A stretch of DNA of 64,000 nucleotides. It comes from Oceanobacillus massiliensis str. N'diop. Lineage in GTDB: Bacteria > Bacillota > Bacilli > Bacillales > Amphibacillaceae. Position numbers and translations under genes: made by a program. Positions within the stretch are counted from its first letter, which is position 1. The number at the start of each line of letters is the position of its first letter. The notes beneath the pieces were generated by a model. It worked only from the letters and a program-made list of their open reading frames with translations. It ran no database searches and was not told the DNA's origin. Location of the stretch: assembly GCF_000285495.1 (NCBI RefSeq), contig NZ_HE610977.1, positions 74,858-138,857 on the forward strand, read 5' to 3'. Positions 27,301 to 38,265 of this stretch are shown piece after piece.

Positions 27301-28245
27301 TTATCTGTCTTCACTGAGAAGTGTTTCAATTGTTCCAAGTTTATATCCGCGCTCTTTAATAAGTTTGATTAGTTGATCCAATCCATTCGCAGTGGATGAT
27401 GTAGGATGCATAAGCACCGTTGCTCCTGGATGAATTTTTTCTGTTACCCGGTTTATCATAACAGAAACGGATGGATTCTTCCAATCAATCGTGTCAACAG
27501 TCCATAGTATGGTTTCCATATCCATGCTATGTGCCGATTGGACAACCTGATCATTGAAACTTCCACTAGGAGGGGCAAACCATTTCGGTTTTTCTCCTGT
27601 AATTGCCTTTAATATCTGGTTTGTCTGATTAATCTGTTCGACACTATCCCCACTGGACAATCTGGCCATATCGGGATGGTTATAGGCATGGTTTCCGATA
27701 ACATGTCCTTCCTCATCAATCATCTTCACAAGGTCGGAATTTTCCTTTGCCCATTTTCCTTCAATAAAAAATGTCGCTTTCACTTTATTTTCTTTTAATA
27801 TACTTAGCATTTCCGGAATATATGATTCCCCCCATGACACGTTAACGAGTAACGCCACCATGTCCTTTTCAGGATGTCCGCGGTAGATTGGGGAAGCAGG
27901 CAGATCATCCAACGAAATATTCGGACTGATCTGTTCATAAACAATCAAGGATTCATCATAGACACTCTTTTTTTTCATTTGTTCGTAGGATTTCTCCACG
28001 TTGACTTTTAAGCCATTTCTTCCAGCAGTCTTTTTCCATACATCATCAATATAAGCATCTTGGGGTTTCTCGCTTAATGTATTGCTACGCTCCTCAATTT
28101 CCTTATATAGGGCATCGCTTTGAATCGATAGTCCCGTTCCAAGGGTTGCGACATTGCTCTCAAACGGATTATATTCTGTACGAAAGGCCGCAGCGACCAG
28201 TATAATAAATAAAAACAAATTAACGTATTTTCGGTAATCCCTCAT
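27301..28245 (-). CDS. ylxY: Polysaccharide deacetylase-family protein YlxY
   Basis: NodB-fold protein of 314 residues with an N-terminal signal-anchor (about residues 7-21), so the domain faces outside. The fold is clear from VKATFFIEGKWAKEN and the His pair of GNHAYNHPDM, but the first catalytic motif, normally FDDGP, reads VNVSWGE here, so the metal-binding Asp is lost. It may be inactive or have another activity. ATG 28245 follows GGGGAGGGG; the open frame above it is not family-like. It sits between pnp and mlpA as in B. subtilis. Confidence 0.9.
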   Translation of the reverse strand: MRDYRKYVNLFLFIILVAAAFRTEYNPFESNVATLGTGLSIQSDALYKEIEERSNTLSEKPQDAYIDDVWKKTAGRNGLKVNVEKSYEQMKKKSVYDESLIVYEQISPNISLDDLPASPIYRGHPEKDMVALLVNVSWGESYIPEMLSILKENKVKATFFIEGKWAKENSDLVKMIDEEGHVIGNHAYNHPDMARLSSGDSVEQINQTNQILKAITGEKPKWFAPPSGSFNDQVVQSAHSMDMETILWTVDTIDWKNPSVSVMINRVTEKIHPGATVLMHPTSSTANGLDQLIKLIKERGYKLGTIETLLSEDR

Positions 28246-28351
28246 ACAAACCCCTCCCCTTAACAAATCTATGCTGAGAAAGGACAAGTATGATTATTTA
28301 TAAGGGTGATGCTGGTTATAGTTTGACCTGCAAACAGATAAAAAAATCCAT

Positions 28352-28382
28352 AAAAAAAGAAACTGCATCCAGCTTCTTTTTT
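28352..28382 (-). terminator. Terminator of pnp
   Basis: The stem AAAAAAGAA-CTG/CAG-CTTCTTTTTT with a short loop lies 12 bases past the pnp stop. The minus strand continues into TTTATGGATTTTTT. Confidence 0.7.
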
Positions 28383-28394
28383 CATCTTGCATTA

Positions 28395-30509
28395 TTATTG
28401 TTTTGCTTTTTCTTCTCGTTCTTTCTCTTCAGTCAATACCGCTTTGCGTGAAAGGTTCACTCTGCCCTGACGATCGATTTCTTTTACCTTGACCATAATC
28501 TGATCGCCGATAGAAACAACGTCTTCCACTTTATTTGTACGCTCCTCAGCCAATTCGGAAATATGAACCAATCCATCTTTTCCTTTGAACAATTCTACGA
28601 AAGCACCAAATTTCTCGATACGTTTAACCGTGCCTAAATACATTTGACCAACTTCAACCTCACGGACGAGATCTTCAATGATCTTCTTCGCTTTATCGTT
28701 CATGGAAGAATCTGTAGAGGAGATGAATACCTTGCCATCCTGTTCAATATCAATCTTCACACCGGTTTCATCGATAATCTGATTGATCTGTTTGCCACTT
28801 GGCCCAATTACATCGCGAATTTTATTCGGATTGATGGACATTGTAAGAATTTTAGGCGCAAACTCTGAAAGCTCTGTTTTAGGCTCATTAATCGTTGCAA
28901 GCATAGAATCAAGGATCTGCATACGTCCTTTTTTCGCCTGTGTCAATGCCTCTTCAAGAATTTCTCTCGATAAACCGGAGATCTTAATATCCATCTGCAA
29001 GGCAGTAACACCTTCTGAGGTTCCGGCAACTTTAAAGTCCATATCTCCAAGAGCATCTTCCATCCCTTGAATATCGGTAAGAATTGTATAATCTTCACCT
29101 GTTTTGACAAGACCCATTGCAATACCGGCAACAGGTGCTTTAATTGGAATACCAGCGTCCATCATTGCTAGTGTGCTTGCACATATACTTGCCTGTGAAG
29201 TTGAACCGTTTGATTCAAGAACTTCTGAAACCAGACGAATGGTATAAGGGAAGTCCTTTTCAGATGGTATGACTTTTTCTAGTGCGCGCTCACCTAATGC
29301 GCCATGACCGATTTCACGACGACCAGGTCCTCGGATCGGCCCTGTTTCCCCAACACTATATTGCGGGAAGTTATAGTGATGCATAAACCGCTTCGACTCT
29401 TCCAGATCAAGCCCGTCCAAAATCTGAACGTCACCTAAAGCCCCTAAGGTACAAACACTTAATGCCTGGGTTTGTCCACGTGTAAACAATCCTGAACCAT
29501 GCGTTCTTGGCAGTACATGAATTCTGGAAGAAAGTGGACGAATTTCATCTGGCTTACGGCCATCCGGGCGAATCTTTTCTTTTGTGATCAATCGGCGAAC
29601 TTCCGTCTTGACCATTTTATCGAGAATCGATTTCACTTGTTTGATGACATCTGCCTCTTCTTCAGCATATGCTTCAAGCACTTCGTCTTTTACACTTGCA
29701 ATCGCATCTTCTCTTGCATGCTTTTCCTGCACTTGAATCGCTTCTGTTAATTTGTCTTTTGCCTCTGCTTCCACTTTAGCAAACAACTCTGCATCTAACT
29801 CAAACAAGGTTACTTCTGATTTTTCCACTCCGGCTGCTTTAACAATCTCTTCCTGAAAAGCAACTAAGCGTTTTATTTCATCGTGACCGAACATGATCGC
29901 TTCAAGCATCACTTCTTCGGGAACTTCGTCAGCTCCTGCTTCAACCATATTGATGGCACTTTTGGTTCCGGCAACAGTTAGTTCAATATCACTTTTCGCT
30001 TCTTGCTCGATTGTAGGGTTGATGATAAACTCTCCATCTACTCTTCCTACATGAACTCCGGCAATCGGTTCTGCAAATGGAATATCGGATACGCTAAGCG
30101 CAATTGATGATCCAATCATTGCAGCAATTTCAGATGGGCAATCCTGGTCCACACTCATAACGGTACTGATTACCTGAACTTCATTCCTGAAGCCATCAGG
30201 GAATAACGGACGGATCGGACGGTCAATCAAACGGGAAGATAAGATTGCTTTCTCGCTTGGACGTCCTTCGCGTTTGATAAATCCACCTGGAATTTTACCT
30301 ACCGCATATAATCTTTCTTCATAGTTAACGGTCAATGGGAAAAATGGTAGATCCTTTGGTTGCTTCGACGCTGTCGCTACAGACAGTACGGATGTATCGC
30401 CATAATGGACCATACATGCACCATTTGCCTGTTTTGCCAGCTCTCCAATCTCGATGGTGAATTTCTTCCCGGAGATTTCAGTGGAGAATACTTGTTTTTC
30501 TTCTGCCAT
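28395..30509 (-). CDS. pnp: Polyribonucleotide nucleotidyltransferase
   Basis: Phosphorolytic 3'-5' exoribonuclease, the main 3' mRNA-decay enzyme in Bacillus and a partner of RNase Y. The 704-residue product has two RNase PH domains (about 10-230 and 310-540; the second with [20 protein letters not shown]), a KH domain ([20 protein letters not shown]) and an S1 domain ([15 protein letters not shown]) at the end. ATG 30509 is used, with AAGGAG upstream; seven further codons are open but not conserved. It has its own promoter and terminator. Confidence 0.98.
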   Translation of the reverse strand: MAEEKQVFSTEISGKKFTIEIGELAKQANGACMVHYGDTSVLSVATASKQPKDLPFFPLTVNYEERLYAVGKIPGGFIKREGRPSEKAILSSRLIDRPIRPLFPDGFRNEVQVISTVMSVDQDCPSEIAAMIGSSIALSVSDIPFAEPIAGVHVGRVDGEFIINPTIEQEAKSDIELTVAGTKSAINMVEAGADEVPEEVMLEAIMFGHDEIKRLVAFQEEIVKAAGVEKSEVTLFELDAELFAKVEAEAKDKLTEAIQVQEKHAREDAIASVKDEVLEAYAEEEADVIKQVKSILDKMVKTEVRRLITKEKIRPDGRKPDEIRPLSSRIHVLPRTHGSGLFTRGQTQALSVCTLGALGDVQILDGLDLEESKRFMHHYNFPQYSVGETGPIRGPGRREIGHGALGERALEKVIPSEKDFPYTIRLVSEVLESNGSTSQASICASTLAMMDAGIPIKAPVAGIAMGLVKTGEDYTILTDIQGMEDALGDMDFKVAGTSEGVTALQMDIKISGLSREILEEALTQAKKGRMQILDSMLATINEPKTELSEFAPKILTMSINPNKIRDVIGPSGKQINQIIDETGVKIDIEQDGKVFISSTDSSMNDKAKKIIEDLVREVEVGQMYLGTVKRIEKFGAFVELFKGKDGLVHISELAEERTNKVEDVVSIGDQIMVKVKEIDRQGRVNLSRKAVLTEEKEREEKAKQ

Positions 30510-30617
30510 TAGTAATAGTGCTCCTTTCAATACAACATGCTATTTTCATTTTATAATTTATTGACATCCATGTGAAGGCTATCTTGCATCAAGTATACCA
30601 ATTAATTCCTCTCTATA

Positions 30618-30646
30618 GAATAAACGATAGAAGTACAGGAATCAAA
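30618..30646 (-). promoter_or_regulatory. Candidate sigma-A promoter of pnp
   Basis: TTGATT (30646-30641) and TATTCT (30623-30618) on the minus strand are 17 bases apart. They lie about 110 bases before the pnp start and after the rpsO terminator. The leader between is AT-rich. Confidence 0.5.
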
Positions 30647-30715
30647 CTGCAAGTATATATTGATTCTGGTTTATCCAGAAAAAGGTTATGTATTATAAAA
30701 AAATAATCCTAATAG

Positions 30716-30741
30716 AAAAAGCAGGATTTCTCCTGCTTTTT
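30716..30741 (-). terminator. Terminator of rpsO
   Basis: An 11-bp stem AAAAAGCAGGA/TCCTGCTTTTT with a four-base loop, followed by TTTTTCTATT on the minus strand, directly behind the rpsO stop codon. Confidence 0.9.
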
Positions 30742-30748
30742 AAAAAGA

Positions 30749-31018
30749 CTATCGGCGTAAACCGAGTTTTTTAATTAATTCACGGTAACGGGAAACGTCA
30801 TTGTTACGTAGGTAAGTAAGTAAGTTACGACGTTTACCAACCATTTTCAAAAGACCACGGCGTGAATGGTGATCCTTCTTATGAACACGTAAATGTTCGT
30901 TCAATGCGTTGATATCCTCAGTAAGTACAGCGATTTGTACTTCCGGAGAACCAGTGTCAGTATCATGAACCTTGTATTCATTAATGATTTCATTCTTACG
31001 TTCTTGAGTAATAGCCAT
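30749..31018 (-). CDS. rpsO: 30S ribosomal protein S15
   Basis: Primary 16S rRNA-binding protein of the platform, 89 residues as usual. It has [19 protein letters not shown] and the [20 protein letters not shown] loop that contacts rRNA. ATG 31018 follows AGGAGGTG; the three extra upstream codons overlap the ribosome site. Single-gene unit with its own promoter and terminator. Confidence 0.98.
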   Translation of the reverse strand: MAITQERKNEIINEYKVHDTDTGSPEVQIAVLTEDINALNEHLRVHKKDHHSRRGLLKMVGKRRNLLTYLRNNDVSRYRELIKKLGLRR

Positions 31019-31108
31019 CTGGTGCACCTCCTAGTATTATTATTATAGCCCCGATCTCCCAGCAAACGTCGGAGTTACGATTTGCCAAGGGATGGTTTTA
31101 CGTTTACT

Positions 31109-31137
31109 AGCATAACGCTTCCGCAAGAAAAAATCAA
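31109..31137 (-). promoter_or_regulatory. Candidate sigma-A promoter of rpsO
   Basis: TTGATT (31137-31132) and TATGCT (31114-31109) on the minus strand are 17 bases apart, in the gap between ribC and rpsO. The roughly 85-base leader (31019-31103) could hold the S15 autoregulatory structure; I did not find a clear one by eye. Confidence 0.65.
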
Positions 31138-31168
31138 GTCCCTGTGCTCTATTCTTTCTGCTGGATTT

Positions 31169-32107
31169 TTAATCAGCAAAATAGGAACGAATCATTTTTT
31201 CATCGAGTGCCATCTGCTTAATCAACGCTTCCGCGCTCTGATATTTCTCTTCTTCCCGAATATATCTATGCCACTCGACCTGAAGTTCTTCACCATACAA
31301 ATCATTATTATAATCAAATATGTTCACTTCAACGGAAAGGTCCTGTCTATCTTCTGTGAAGGTTGGATTGGTACCGATGTTGGCCATTCCTTCATATATT
31401 TCACTTTTATAGATGACCCGAACTGCATATACTCCCCGCTTTGGAAGCAATACATCTTCGTGCAGCTGGAGATTTGCGGTAGGATATCCTAATTCTCTGC
31501 CCCGCTGTTCTCCTCGCACAACGATACCGCTAAACTTCAATGGCCGTCCAAGTAAATGATTTGCTTTATCTATTTTTCCAGCTTTCAATAATTCCCTGAT
31601 TCTCGTGGAACTTACTTTTTCTTCTTCCAAGGCTACTTTGTCAATGGTTGTAAAATCGAAAGCATCTCGGGTGTATTCCCTAATGTTTTCCATATTGCCT
31701 TGTCCTCGATGACCAAAGGAATAATCAAAGCCCGCCACAAGGTGCTTTATGTTTAAACCAATAATGAAGTGATCGATAAATTCTTGCGGCGACAATTGTG
31801 AAAGTTCTTTGTTGAATTTGATAATGTATAGACGGTCAACATTCAAATTCTGCAATAATTCCTTTTTTTGCTTCATCGGAGTGATATATTTCACGTGCTG
31901 TGTGCCTTTTTTTAAAACTACAGATGGGTGTGGATGAAAGGTAATGACAGCACTCTCCATATTTTGATTTGCTGCTTCATTTACAGCCGTTTTAATGACC
32001 TGCTGATGTCCTTTATGTATACCATCAAAGAATCCAATGGCACTGACAGTCTTTGGCAGTTCTTCCATTCCCAATGTATGTGGATACGTCAATTCAATCG
32101 TTCTCAT
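31169..32107 (-). CDS. ribC: Bifunctional riboflavin kinase / FAD synthetase
   Basis: Makes FMN from riboflavin and then FAD. The 312-residue product has the N-terminal FMN adenylyltransferase domain with GFFDGIHKGHQ and GFDYSFGHRGQG, and the C-terminal flavokinase domain with GRELGYPTANLQL (PTAN). ATG 32107 is six bases after AGGTGA; ATG 32113 sits too close to the site. Also called ribF. It follows truB by 23 bases, so they share a transcript. Confidence 0.97.
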   Translation of the reverse strand: MRTIELTYPHTLGMEELPKTVSAIGFFDGIHKGHQQVIKTAVNEAANQNMESAVITFHPHPSVVLKKGTQHVKYITPMKQKKELLQNLNVDRLYIIKFNKELSQLSPQEFIDHFIIGLNIKHLVAGFDYSFGHRGQGNMENIREYTRDAFDFTTIDKVALEEEKVSSTRIRELLKAGKIDKANHLLGRPLKFSGIVVRGEQRGRELGYPTANLQLHEDVLLPKRGVYAVRVIYKSEIYEGMANIGTNPTFTEDRQDLSVEVNIFDYNNDLYGEELQVEWHRYIREEEKYQSAEALIKQMALDEKMIRSYFAD

Positions 32108-32130
32108 AATCATTCACCTGCACTTTTTAA

Positions 32131-33024
32131 TCATTCGCTGAAAACACGGACCGGCTTAATCTGATCAGGATTCTCAGGATGTTGTTGATAGATTGCTAAT
32201 AATTGATCATCATGCATGACAGCAAATGGGTCTGTTTGAAGCGTTTCCTCCGGTTTCGGAAGCTTCTGCCCATTCATCACTTTAACTTTTGTTGTTTCAT
32301 TTACGGTTAGCTTGTCCATATGGGTCAGACCCGCTGTTATCGGATGGAGGAGATTATCTTGTGTGTTATTTTCCATCGCTTCTTCTATAGTATCAAATGT
32401 TACTGAATTTTTCTCTGAAAACGAACCGGTTTTTGTTCTTACCAAAGCAGACATATGCGCAGGATATCCCAGTTCTTTACCGATATCCACACAAAGTGTT
32501 CTTATATATGTACCTTTTGAACAGATGATCTTCATACGGATTGTCTGTTGTTGTGGATCAACTGATAATTTATCAAGTTCATAAATGGTTACTTCCCGTT
32601 TTGGCCGTTCCACTTCCTGGTTTGCTCTGGCATATTCATATAGTTTCTTTCCATTCACTTTTACCGCTGAATACATCGGCGGTACTTGCGTAATCTTTCC
32701 GGTAAATGATGCAAGTACATCATCAATCACAGAAACAGCCGGAAAATCCGTCAATTCCTTTTGTTCGATCACACTTCCATGTGCATCCTCTGTATCTGTT
32801 GTAGATCCAAGCTTCAGCTCAGCAATATAGGTCTTACTGGTTTCTGTAAGGAAAGGAACGATTTTCGTTGCCTGCCCAATGCAGATTGGCAGTATGCCCT
32901 CCACTTCAGGATCAAGTGTACCAGTATGTCCTACTTTTTTAGTTTTAAAGTATCTTCGGCATTTCATGACACAATCATGTGACGTGAATCCTTTTGGTTT
33001 CCACAATGGTAAAATCCCATCCAT
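32131..33024 (-). CDS. truB: tRNA pseudouridine-55 synthase
   Basis: Forms pseudouridine 55 in the T-loop of tRNAs. The 297-residue product has MDGILPLWKPKGFTSHD at its start and the catalytic Asp in GHTGTLDPEVEGIL. The C-terminal PUA-like part is short, as in Bacillus. It lies between rbfA and ribC. Confidence 0.97.
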   Translation of the reverse strand: MDGILPLWKPKGFTSHDCVMKCRRYFKTKKVGHTGTLDPEVEGILPICIGQATKIVPFLTETSKTYIAELKLGSTTDTEDAHGSVIEQKELTDFPAVSVIDDVLASFTGKITQVPPMYSAVKVNGKKLYEYARANQEVERPKREVTIYELDKLSVDPQQQTIRMKIICSKGTYIRTLCVDIGKELGYPAHMSALVRTKTGSFSEKNSVTFDTIEEAMENNTQDNLLHPITAGLTHMDKLTVNETTKVKVMNGQKLPKPEETLQTDPFAVMHDDQLLAIYQQHPENPDQIKPVRVFSE

Positions 33025-33070
33025 TCAACCAGCCTCCATTAAATCATAATCCTATAAGAATGTAAGGAAA

Positions 33071-33111
33071 AATCTGACCCGTATTAATCTCTAGAAAAAA
33101 CAGGCCAGATT
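33071..33111 (-). terminator. Possible terminator between rbfA and truB
   Basis: AATCTGGCC (33111-33103) can pair with GGTCAGATT (33079-33071) on the minus strand with one weak pair, and TTTTTCC follows. The loop is long (23 bases), so the call is uncertain. Confidence 0.4.
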
Positions 33112-33120
33112 CTGATCTTA

Positions 33121-33462
33121 TTATTTATTTAAATCCCGCAGAATCGATTCAATCCGATTCCCATATTCATAAGCTTCATCAAATTCAAAAGTTAGTTCCG
33201 GAGTTTTACGGAGTCGGATACGATTACCAATCTCCGAACGGATAAAGCCCTTTGCCTTGGCCAGACCCATTAAGGTATCCTGCCTCTTCTTTTCGTCACC
33301 AAGCACAGAAATAAACACCTTTGCCTGCTGGAGGTCACCAGTAACTTCAACGTCTGTTACGGTGACAAATCCTACTCTCGGGTCTTTTATCTTCCGAGTC
33401 AGGATATCACTCAGTTCTTTTTTCATTTGTTCCGCCACTCTGTTTGCCCTTAATTCAGCCAT
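33121..33462 (-). CDS. rbfA: Ribosome-binding factor A
   Basis: Small KH-fold protein (113 residues) that helps mature the 5' end of 16S rRNA and is needed at low temperature. It has [17 protein letters not shown] at the start, [17 protein letters not shown] in the middle and [18 protein letters not shown] near the end, all typical. It belongs to the nusA-infB operon. Confidence 0.96.
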   Translation of the reverse strand: MAELRANRVAEQMKKELSDILTRKIKDPRVGFVTVTDVEVTGDLQQAKVFISVLGDEKKRQDTLMGLAKAKGFIRSEIGNRIRLRKTPELTFEFDEAYEYGNRIESILRDLNK

Positions 33463-33492
33463 TTTTATTCACCTCAGTTAAAATGAGACTAT

Positions 33493-33771
33493 TTAAAGTC
33501 GCTCCACATTTGTTATGGTGCGCTCCAGTTCTGTAAATCCATCGACGGTATCCAATGCTTTTTGAATCACCTTTTCCGCATGGATATAGTCGGTGGATAT
33601 TGCAACAATTCCGATTTTCGTGCGCTGCCACAGGTCATGATAATCAAGCTCTGTGACAGCGACATTGAAATTAGAGTGCAGTTTTGCAAATAGTTTTTTC
33701 ATAATAGAACGTTTTGCCTTTAGAGAATGCCCTTCGTACATGATACACTCTACTTCAGCATAGACGATCAT
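33493..33771 (-). CDS. ylxP: DUF503 family protein YlxP
   Basis: A 92-residue conserved protein of the nusA-infB operon, reported in B. subtilis as an RbfA-like ribosome assembly factor. The sequence [13 protein letters not shown] and [20 protein letters not shown] are the family's marks. Its start overlaps the infB stop by four bases, so they are translationally coupled. Confidence 0.92.
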   Translation of the reverse strand: MIVYAEVECIMYEGHSLKAKRSIMKKLFAKLHSNFNVAVTELDYHDLWQRTKIGIVAISTDYIHAEKVIQKALDTVDGFTELERTITNVERL

Positions 33772-35921
33772 TTCCGTTCGATTTCTTCCATGACGAAGGC
33801 CTCGATGATGTCGCCTTCTTTAATATCGTTAAAGTTTGAAATCGTTATACCGCACTCATAGTTTTGCGCAACTTCCTTCACATCATCCTTAAAACGTTTA
33901 AGTGCCAATAATTCCCCTTCATAAAGAACGACACCATCACGGATAAGTCTTACTCCAGCATCCCTGGTTATTTTACCGTCTGTTACATAGCTTCCGGCAA
34001 TCGTACCAATTTTGGAAACCTTAAATGTTTCACGGACTTCAGCCTGCCCAATGACCTTTTCTTCAAATTCAGGGTCAAGCATCCCCTTCATGGCAGATTC
34101 AATTTCCTCAATGGCATTATAAATGACACGATGAAGTCGAATATCCACTTTCTCAGACTCTGCAGCATTTTTCGCATTGACATCAGGACGAACATTAAAT
34201 CCGATAACAATTGCATTTGATGCAGAGGCAAGGATGATATCTGATTCGGTAATCGCGCCTACACCTGTATGGATGATTTTGATGTTGACACCTTCCACTT
34301 CAATCTTGCGAAGCGATCCAGCAAGTGCTTCAACCGAACCTTGAACATCTGCTTTAACAATGATATTCAATTCCTTCATTTCACCTTGTTTAATCTTATC
34401 GAACAGGTCTTCCAAGCTAACGCTGGACTGTTCTCCGCGGCTCGCTACAATATGATTCTGCTGGCGGGCTTCACCGATTTGACGGGCTTTCTTCTCATCA
34501 TCAAATACCAAGAATTGATCACCAGCCTGCGGCACATCATGTAGTCCTGTAATCTCAACCGGTGCAGATGGACCAACCTCTGTAACACGTTTACCAAGAT
34601 CGTTTACCATCGCACGGACACGTCCATACGTATTACCGACGACAATAGCGTCTCCAACATGTAATGTACCATTTTGTACAAGCAGTGTGGAAACAGATCC
34701 TCTTCCCTTATCCAGTTGTGCATCAATTACGGTTCCTGATGCATTGGCATTAGGGTTTGCCTTTAATTCTTCAACTTCAGCGACAAGCAAGATCATTTCC
34801 AGCAGGTCATCGATCCCCTCATTCTTGATTGCAGAGAGATTGACAAAGATTGTACTGCCGCCCCAATCTTCCGGAATCAGTTCATATTCCGTCAATTCCT
34901 GCATCACGCGATCCGGGTTTGCCCCTTCTTTATCCATTTTATTAACAGCCACAATAATTGGCACTTCGGCTGCCTTTGCATGGTTAATCGCTTCAACCGT
35001 CTGCGGCATCACGCCATCATCAGCCGCAACAACCAGGATAGCAATATCCGTTACCTGTGCACCGCGTGAACGCATGCTTGTAAAGGCAGCATGTCCTGGT
35101 GTATCAAGGAACGAAATCTTTTTACCTTCGTTTTCAACCTGATATGCCCCGATATGCTGTGTGATCCCGCCTGCTTCGCCTGCTGTAACTTTTGTATGGC
35201 GAATCGCGTCAAGCAATGTTGTTTTACCATGGTCAACGTGTCCCATTATCGTAACAACTGCAGGTCTTTCAATCAGGTTTTCTTCTTTTTCTTCTTCTTT
35301 GTATTTATCAAAATCTGTATCTTCCAATACGATTTCTTTTTCTACTTCGACATCGTATTCACTGCAGATCAATTCGACTGCATCATCATCGAGATCCTGG
35401 TTTTTCGTTGCCATAACACCCATAAACATCAGTTTCTTAATAAGTTCTGCAGCTTCTTTATTTAATTTGGCTGCCAAATCACTTACTGTCAGCGTATCAC
35501 TGTACGTAATTTTTTTCGGTGTTTCTTTGATTGGCTTTTGTACAGCAGCAGGCTGCTGTTGTCCTTTTTTAGGACCTTTTTGTTTCTTGTTTTTGTTATT
35601 TGCTTTGTTTTGCTGGCCATTATTTCGGAAGCCGGAATGGTTAGGATTGCCATTCTTGCCTTGATTATTATTCTGTGGCTTCTTTTGATTGCTATTGCTG
35701 GATGCTTGCTGATTTGAATTGCTTTTTTCAGCTGGTTTGGCTGTTTTCTCGGATTGCTTTGGTTTTGCACTAAACTTTTCATTCAGTTTCTTTACTGTGT
35801 CATCAGATATAGTTGACATATGGTTGGAAACTTCCACATTGATACTAGTTAAATAATTGATTACATCTTTACTTGTTGTATTGTTTTGTTTTGCATATTC
35901 ATATACACGCATTTTACTCAT
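33768..35921 (-). CDS. infB: Translation initiation factor IF-2
   Basis: GTPase that brings initiator fMet-tRNA to the ribosome. The 717-residue product has an N-terminal helical domain ([14 protein letters not shown]), a long Asn/Gln/Lys-rich flexible region (about 50-135), a second IF2-N domain, then the GTPase core with [22 protein letters not shown] and NKMD, and the C-terminal beta barrels. The total length and short linker are usual for Bacillaceae. Confidence 0.98.
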   Translation of the reverse strand: MSKMRVYEYAKQNNTTSKDVINYLTSINVEVSNHMSTISDDTVKKLNEKFSAKPKQSEKTAKPAEKSNSNQQASSNSNQKKPQNNNQGKNGNPNHSGFRNNGQQNKANNKNKKQKGPKKGQQQPAAVQKPIKETPKKITYSDTLTVSDLAAKLNKEAAELIKKLMFMGVMATKNQDLDDDAVELICSEYDVEVEKEIVLEDTDFDKYKEEEKEENLIERPAVVTIMGHVDHGKTTLLDAIRHTKVTAGEAGGITQHIGAYQVENEGKKISFLDTPGHAAFTSMRSRGAQVTDIAILVVAADDGVMPQTVEAINHAKAAEVPIIVAVNKMDKEGANPDRVMQELTEYELIPEDWGGSTIFVNLSAIKNEGIDDLLEMILLVAEVEELKANPNANASGTVIDAQLDKGRGSVSTLLVQNGTLHVGDAIVVGNTYGRVRAMVNDLGKRVTEVGPSAPVEITGLHDVPQAGDQFLVFDDEKKARQIGEARQQNHIVASRGEQSSVSLEDLFDKIKQGEMKELNIIVKADVQGSVEALAGSLRKIEVEGVNIKIIHTGVGAITESDIILASASNAIVIGFNVRPDVNAKNAAESEKVDIRLHRVIYNAIEEIESAMKGMLDPEFEEKVIGQAEVRETFKVSKIGTIAGSYVTDGKITRDAGVRLIRDGVVLYEGELLALKRFKDDVKEVAQNYECGITISNFNDIKEGDIIEAFVMEEIERK

Positions 35922-35941
35922 ACGTTCACCCCCGAATTTGA

Positions 35942-36241
35942 TTACCCGAGCAACGATTTTATCTTGGTAGCAAAGCCTGCGTCCAAGATAGCTATTGCGA
36001 CTCTATGGGATTTACCGACTGCATGTGACAATGTTTCTCTATCATCCGCAATCAGAAATGGTACTTTATAATATTGACATTTATCCATTAGTTTTTTCTT
36101 CGTCTGTGGTCCGATATCGCTGGCCAGCAGTACCAATTTTGCACGGTTAGAGCGTATATCCTTTAAAATTGACTCTTCACCAAGGGTACACTTGCCTGCA
36201 CGATAGGCAAGACCGATCATATTTAAATAATTGCTTTTCAT
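35942..36241 (-). CDS. rplGA: L7Ae-family RNA-binding protein YlxQ (RplGA)
   Basis: A 99-residue protein of the L7Ae/L30e/YbxF fold that binds kink-turn RNA. It starts [25 protein letters not shown] and has [17 protein letters not shown]. In B. subtilis this gene is ylxQ/rplGA. It overlaps rnpM by four bases and lies 20 bases before infB. Confidence 0.92.
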   Translation of the reverse strand: MKSNYLNMIGLAYRAGKCTLGEESILKDIRSNRAKLVLLASDIGPQTKKKLMDKCQYYKVPFLIADDRETLSHAVGKSHRVAIAILDAGFATKIKSLLG

Positions 36242-36513
36242 GTTGTTTTACCATTTACGAGCTGCTTCAATTCCTCATAGATGGAGGCATCCACTTCCGT
36301 ACTGAATATCCGGTTCAGCACATGCGATTTCTCCGCCTTTAAGACAACATCCAAATCACGGCTTAAATATGCGCCTCTCCCATTTTTCTTTCCGGTTGGG
36401 TCCACAAAGACTTCTCCTTCTTTGTTCCTGACCACCCGAATCAGATCTTTTTTTGGCTTCATTTCATTTGTAACGACACATTTTCTTTCAGGTACCTTTT
36501 TCTTCTGAACCAT
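36238..36513 (-). CDS. rnpM: RNase P modulator RnpM (YlxR)
   Basis: A 91-residue YlxR-family protein, in B. subtilis shown to bind RNase P RNA and tune its activity. The start VQKKKVPERKCVVTNEMKPK and the GKKNGRGAYLSRD motif are clearly conserved. It lies between nusA (11 bases) and rplGA (overlapping). Confidence 0.93.
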   Translation of the reverse strand: MVQKKKVPERKCVVTNEMKPKKDLIRVVRNKEGEVFVDPTGKKNGRGAYLSRDLDVVLKAEKSHVLNRIFSTEVDASIYEELKQLVNGKTT

Positions 36514-36524
36514 TTTATCCCTCC

Positions 36525-37628
36525 TTATTCAAACAAATCCTCGTCATTGTCGGAATAGGAATTATCGCTTTCAGATACTGTTAACAGTCCTTCTTCTTTT
36601 GCTTCTGTTTCACTCTTGATGTCTATTTTCCATCCTGTTAACTTTGCAGCTAGCCTAGCATTCTGTCCTCTTTTTCCGATTGCAAGCGATAATTGATAGT
36701 CTGGAACGATGACCGTTGTTGCCTTTTCTTCCTCATTTACCAGTACATCAATGACTTTGGAAGGACTGAGGGCATTGGAAACATAGACAACAGGGTCCTC
36801 TGACCATTCAACAATATCTATCTTTTCACCCTTCAGCTCATTTACGATTGCTTGTACACGCTGTCCACGCTGTCCTACACACGAACCAACCGGGTCAACC
36901 TCAGGATCCTGTGCATGAACGGAAATTTTAGAACGGTCTCCAGCTTCCCTTGCAACGGATTTTATTTCTACTGTTCCATCAAAGATTTCCGGAACTTCCA
37001 TTTCAAATAGTCGTTTTAATAGACCCGGATGGGATCTGGATATATATATTTGCGGTCCTTTGCTCGTGTTTTCCACTTTTGTGACAAATACCTTCAAACG
37101 GTCGTGAACATTATATTCTTCCGTTGGCATCTGTTCGGCCTCGGCTAACTTAGCCTCAATTTTCCCGAGATTGACATAAACAAAACGTGGGTCTTTCCGT
37201 TGGATGATACCTGTCATCACGTCTTCTTCGCGATCAATATATTCTGAGAAGATAACACCACGCTCTGCTTCTCTTACCCGTTGTGTAACTACTTGTTTAG
37301 CAGCTTGGGCTGCAATCCGGCCAAAGTCTTTCGGTGTTACTTCCACTTCGATAATATCTTCAAGTTCATAGTTTGGATCCATTTTCTTCGCTTCTTCTAC
37401 CGAAATCTCCTGCTGACTGTCTTCTACTTGCTCTACTACCGTTTTTCTGGAAAAGACACTCATCTTTCCGGATATTTCATTAAGTTCGACTCTAACGTTT
37501 GTTGCAGATTTGAAATTTTTCTTATAAGCAGAGATAAGGGCAGCTTCCAAGGCTTCCATAAGTATGTCCTTTTCAATCCCTTTTTCCTTTGCCAAATTAT
37601 CAATCGCGTCAAACAGCTGACTGCTCAC
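36525..37628 (-). CDS. nusA: Transcription termination/antitermination factor NusA
   Basis: RNA polymerase-binding factor that affects pausing and termination. The 367-residue product has the N-terminal RNAP-binding domain, an S1 domain (GVIFSEYIDREEDVMTGIIQ region), and tandem KH domains with DPVGSCVGQRGQRVQAIV and LAIGKRGQNARLAAKL. A short acidic tail ends the protein; as in other Bacilli there are no extra C-terminal repeats. It follows rimP by 19 bases. Confidence 0.98.
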   Translation of the reverse strand: MSSQLFDAIDNLAKEKGIEKDILMEALEAALISAYKKNFKSATNVRVELNEISGKMSVFSRKTVVEQVEDSQQEISVEEAKKMDPNYELEDIIEVEVTPKDFGRIAAQAAKQVVTQRVREAERGVIFSEYIDREEDVMTGIIQRKDPRFVYVNLGKIEAKLAEAEQMPTEEYNVHDRLKVFVTKVENTSKGPQIYISRSHPGLLKRLFEMEVPEIFDGTVEIKSVAREAGDRSKISVHAQDPEVDPVGSCVGQRGQRVQAIVNELKGEKIDIVEWSEDPVVYVSNALSPSKVIDVLVNEEEKATTVIVPDYQLSLAIGKRGQNARLAAKLTGWKIDIKSETEAKEEGLLTVSESDNSYSDNDEDLFE

Positions 37629-37647
37629 TTTTAGTTTCCCCCTTCAA

Positions 37648-38118
37648 TTAAAACATAACAGCAAGTCTTGCTTTTGCTATCTTGTCATATGGTATTTCCA
37701 CACGTTTTTTTCTTGTTTTTATTTTATACTCAATTATAGCTGTGTCTTCTTTGAAATCTTTTAAAATACCTTCAAATTCTTTTTCACCATCGATGCGTTC
37801 ATAAAGTTTCACAAAAACATTCTTATTTAGATTTTTTATGAAATCCCCTTGTGTTTTTAATGGCCTTTCCACCCCTGGTGAGGAAACTTCCAGAAAATAA
37901 GGGTCTTTTATCGGATCCGTTTCATCCAGTTTTTCACTCAGCTGTTCAGAAACTTCACCGCATTCAACGATATCAACGCCGCCTTCCTTATCGATATAGA
38001 CTCTTAAAAACCAATTCTTTCCTTCTTTTACGTACTCGATATCGGCAAGTTCAAGATTCTTTTCCTCGAGAATGGGCTGTACCAGTTCTTCTGTAATTTT
38101 AATTACCTGGGAGCTCAA
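37648..38118 (-). CDS. rimP: Ribosome maturation factor RimP
   Basis: Acts in late assembly of the 30S subunit. The 156-residue product has [20 protein letters not shown] and [16 protein letters not shown], the standard RimP motifs. The start seems to be TTG 38118, seven bases after GGAGG; no in-frame ATG lies nearby. It opens the rimP-nusA-rnpM-rplGA-infB operon. I could not identify its promoter with certainty in 38119-38265. Confidence 0.95.
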   Translation of the reverse strand: MSSQVIKITEELVQPILEEKNLELADIEYVKEGKNWFLRVYIDKEGGVDIVECGEVSEQLSEKLDETDPIKDPYFLEVSSPGVERPLKTQGDFIKNLNKNVFVKLYERIDGEKEFEGILKDFKEDTAIIEYKIKTRKKRVEIPYDKIAKARLAVMF

Positions 38119-38265
38119 ATTTCATCCTCCTTTAAATCGCTGTATTTATGACTTATAGTAACTATACTATCCAATTTCATATTGACACATCCAAGGTCAA
38201 TATAAAACCCCTGCCGGATGTTGTGGCTAGGGGGGAAGCTTGGAGATTGGCATAACACTATGAAG

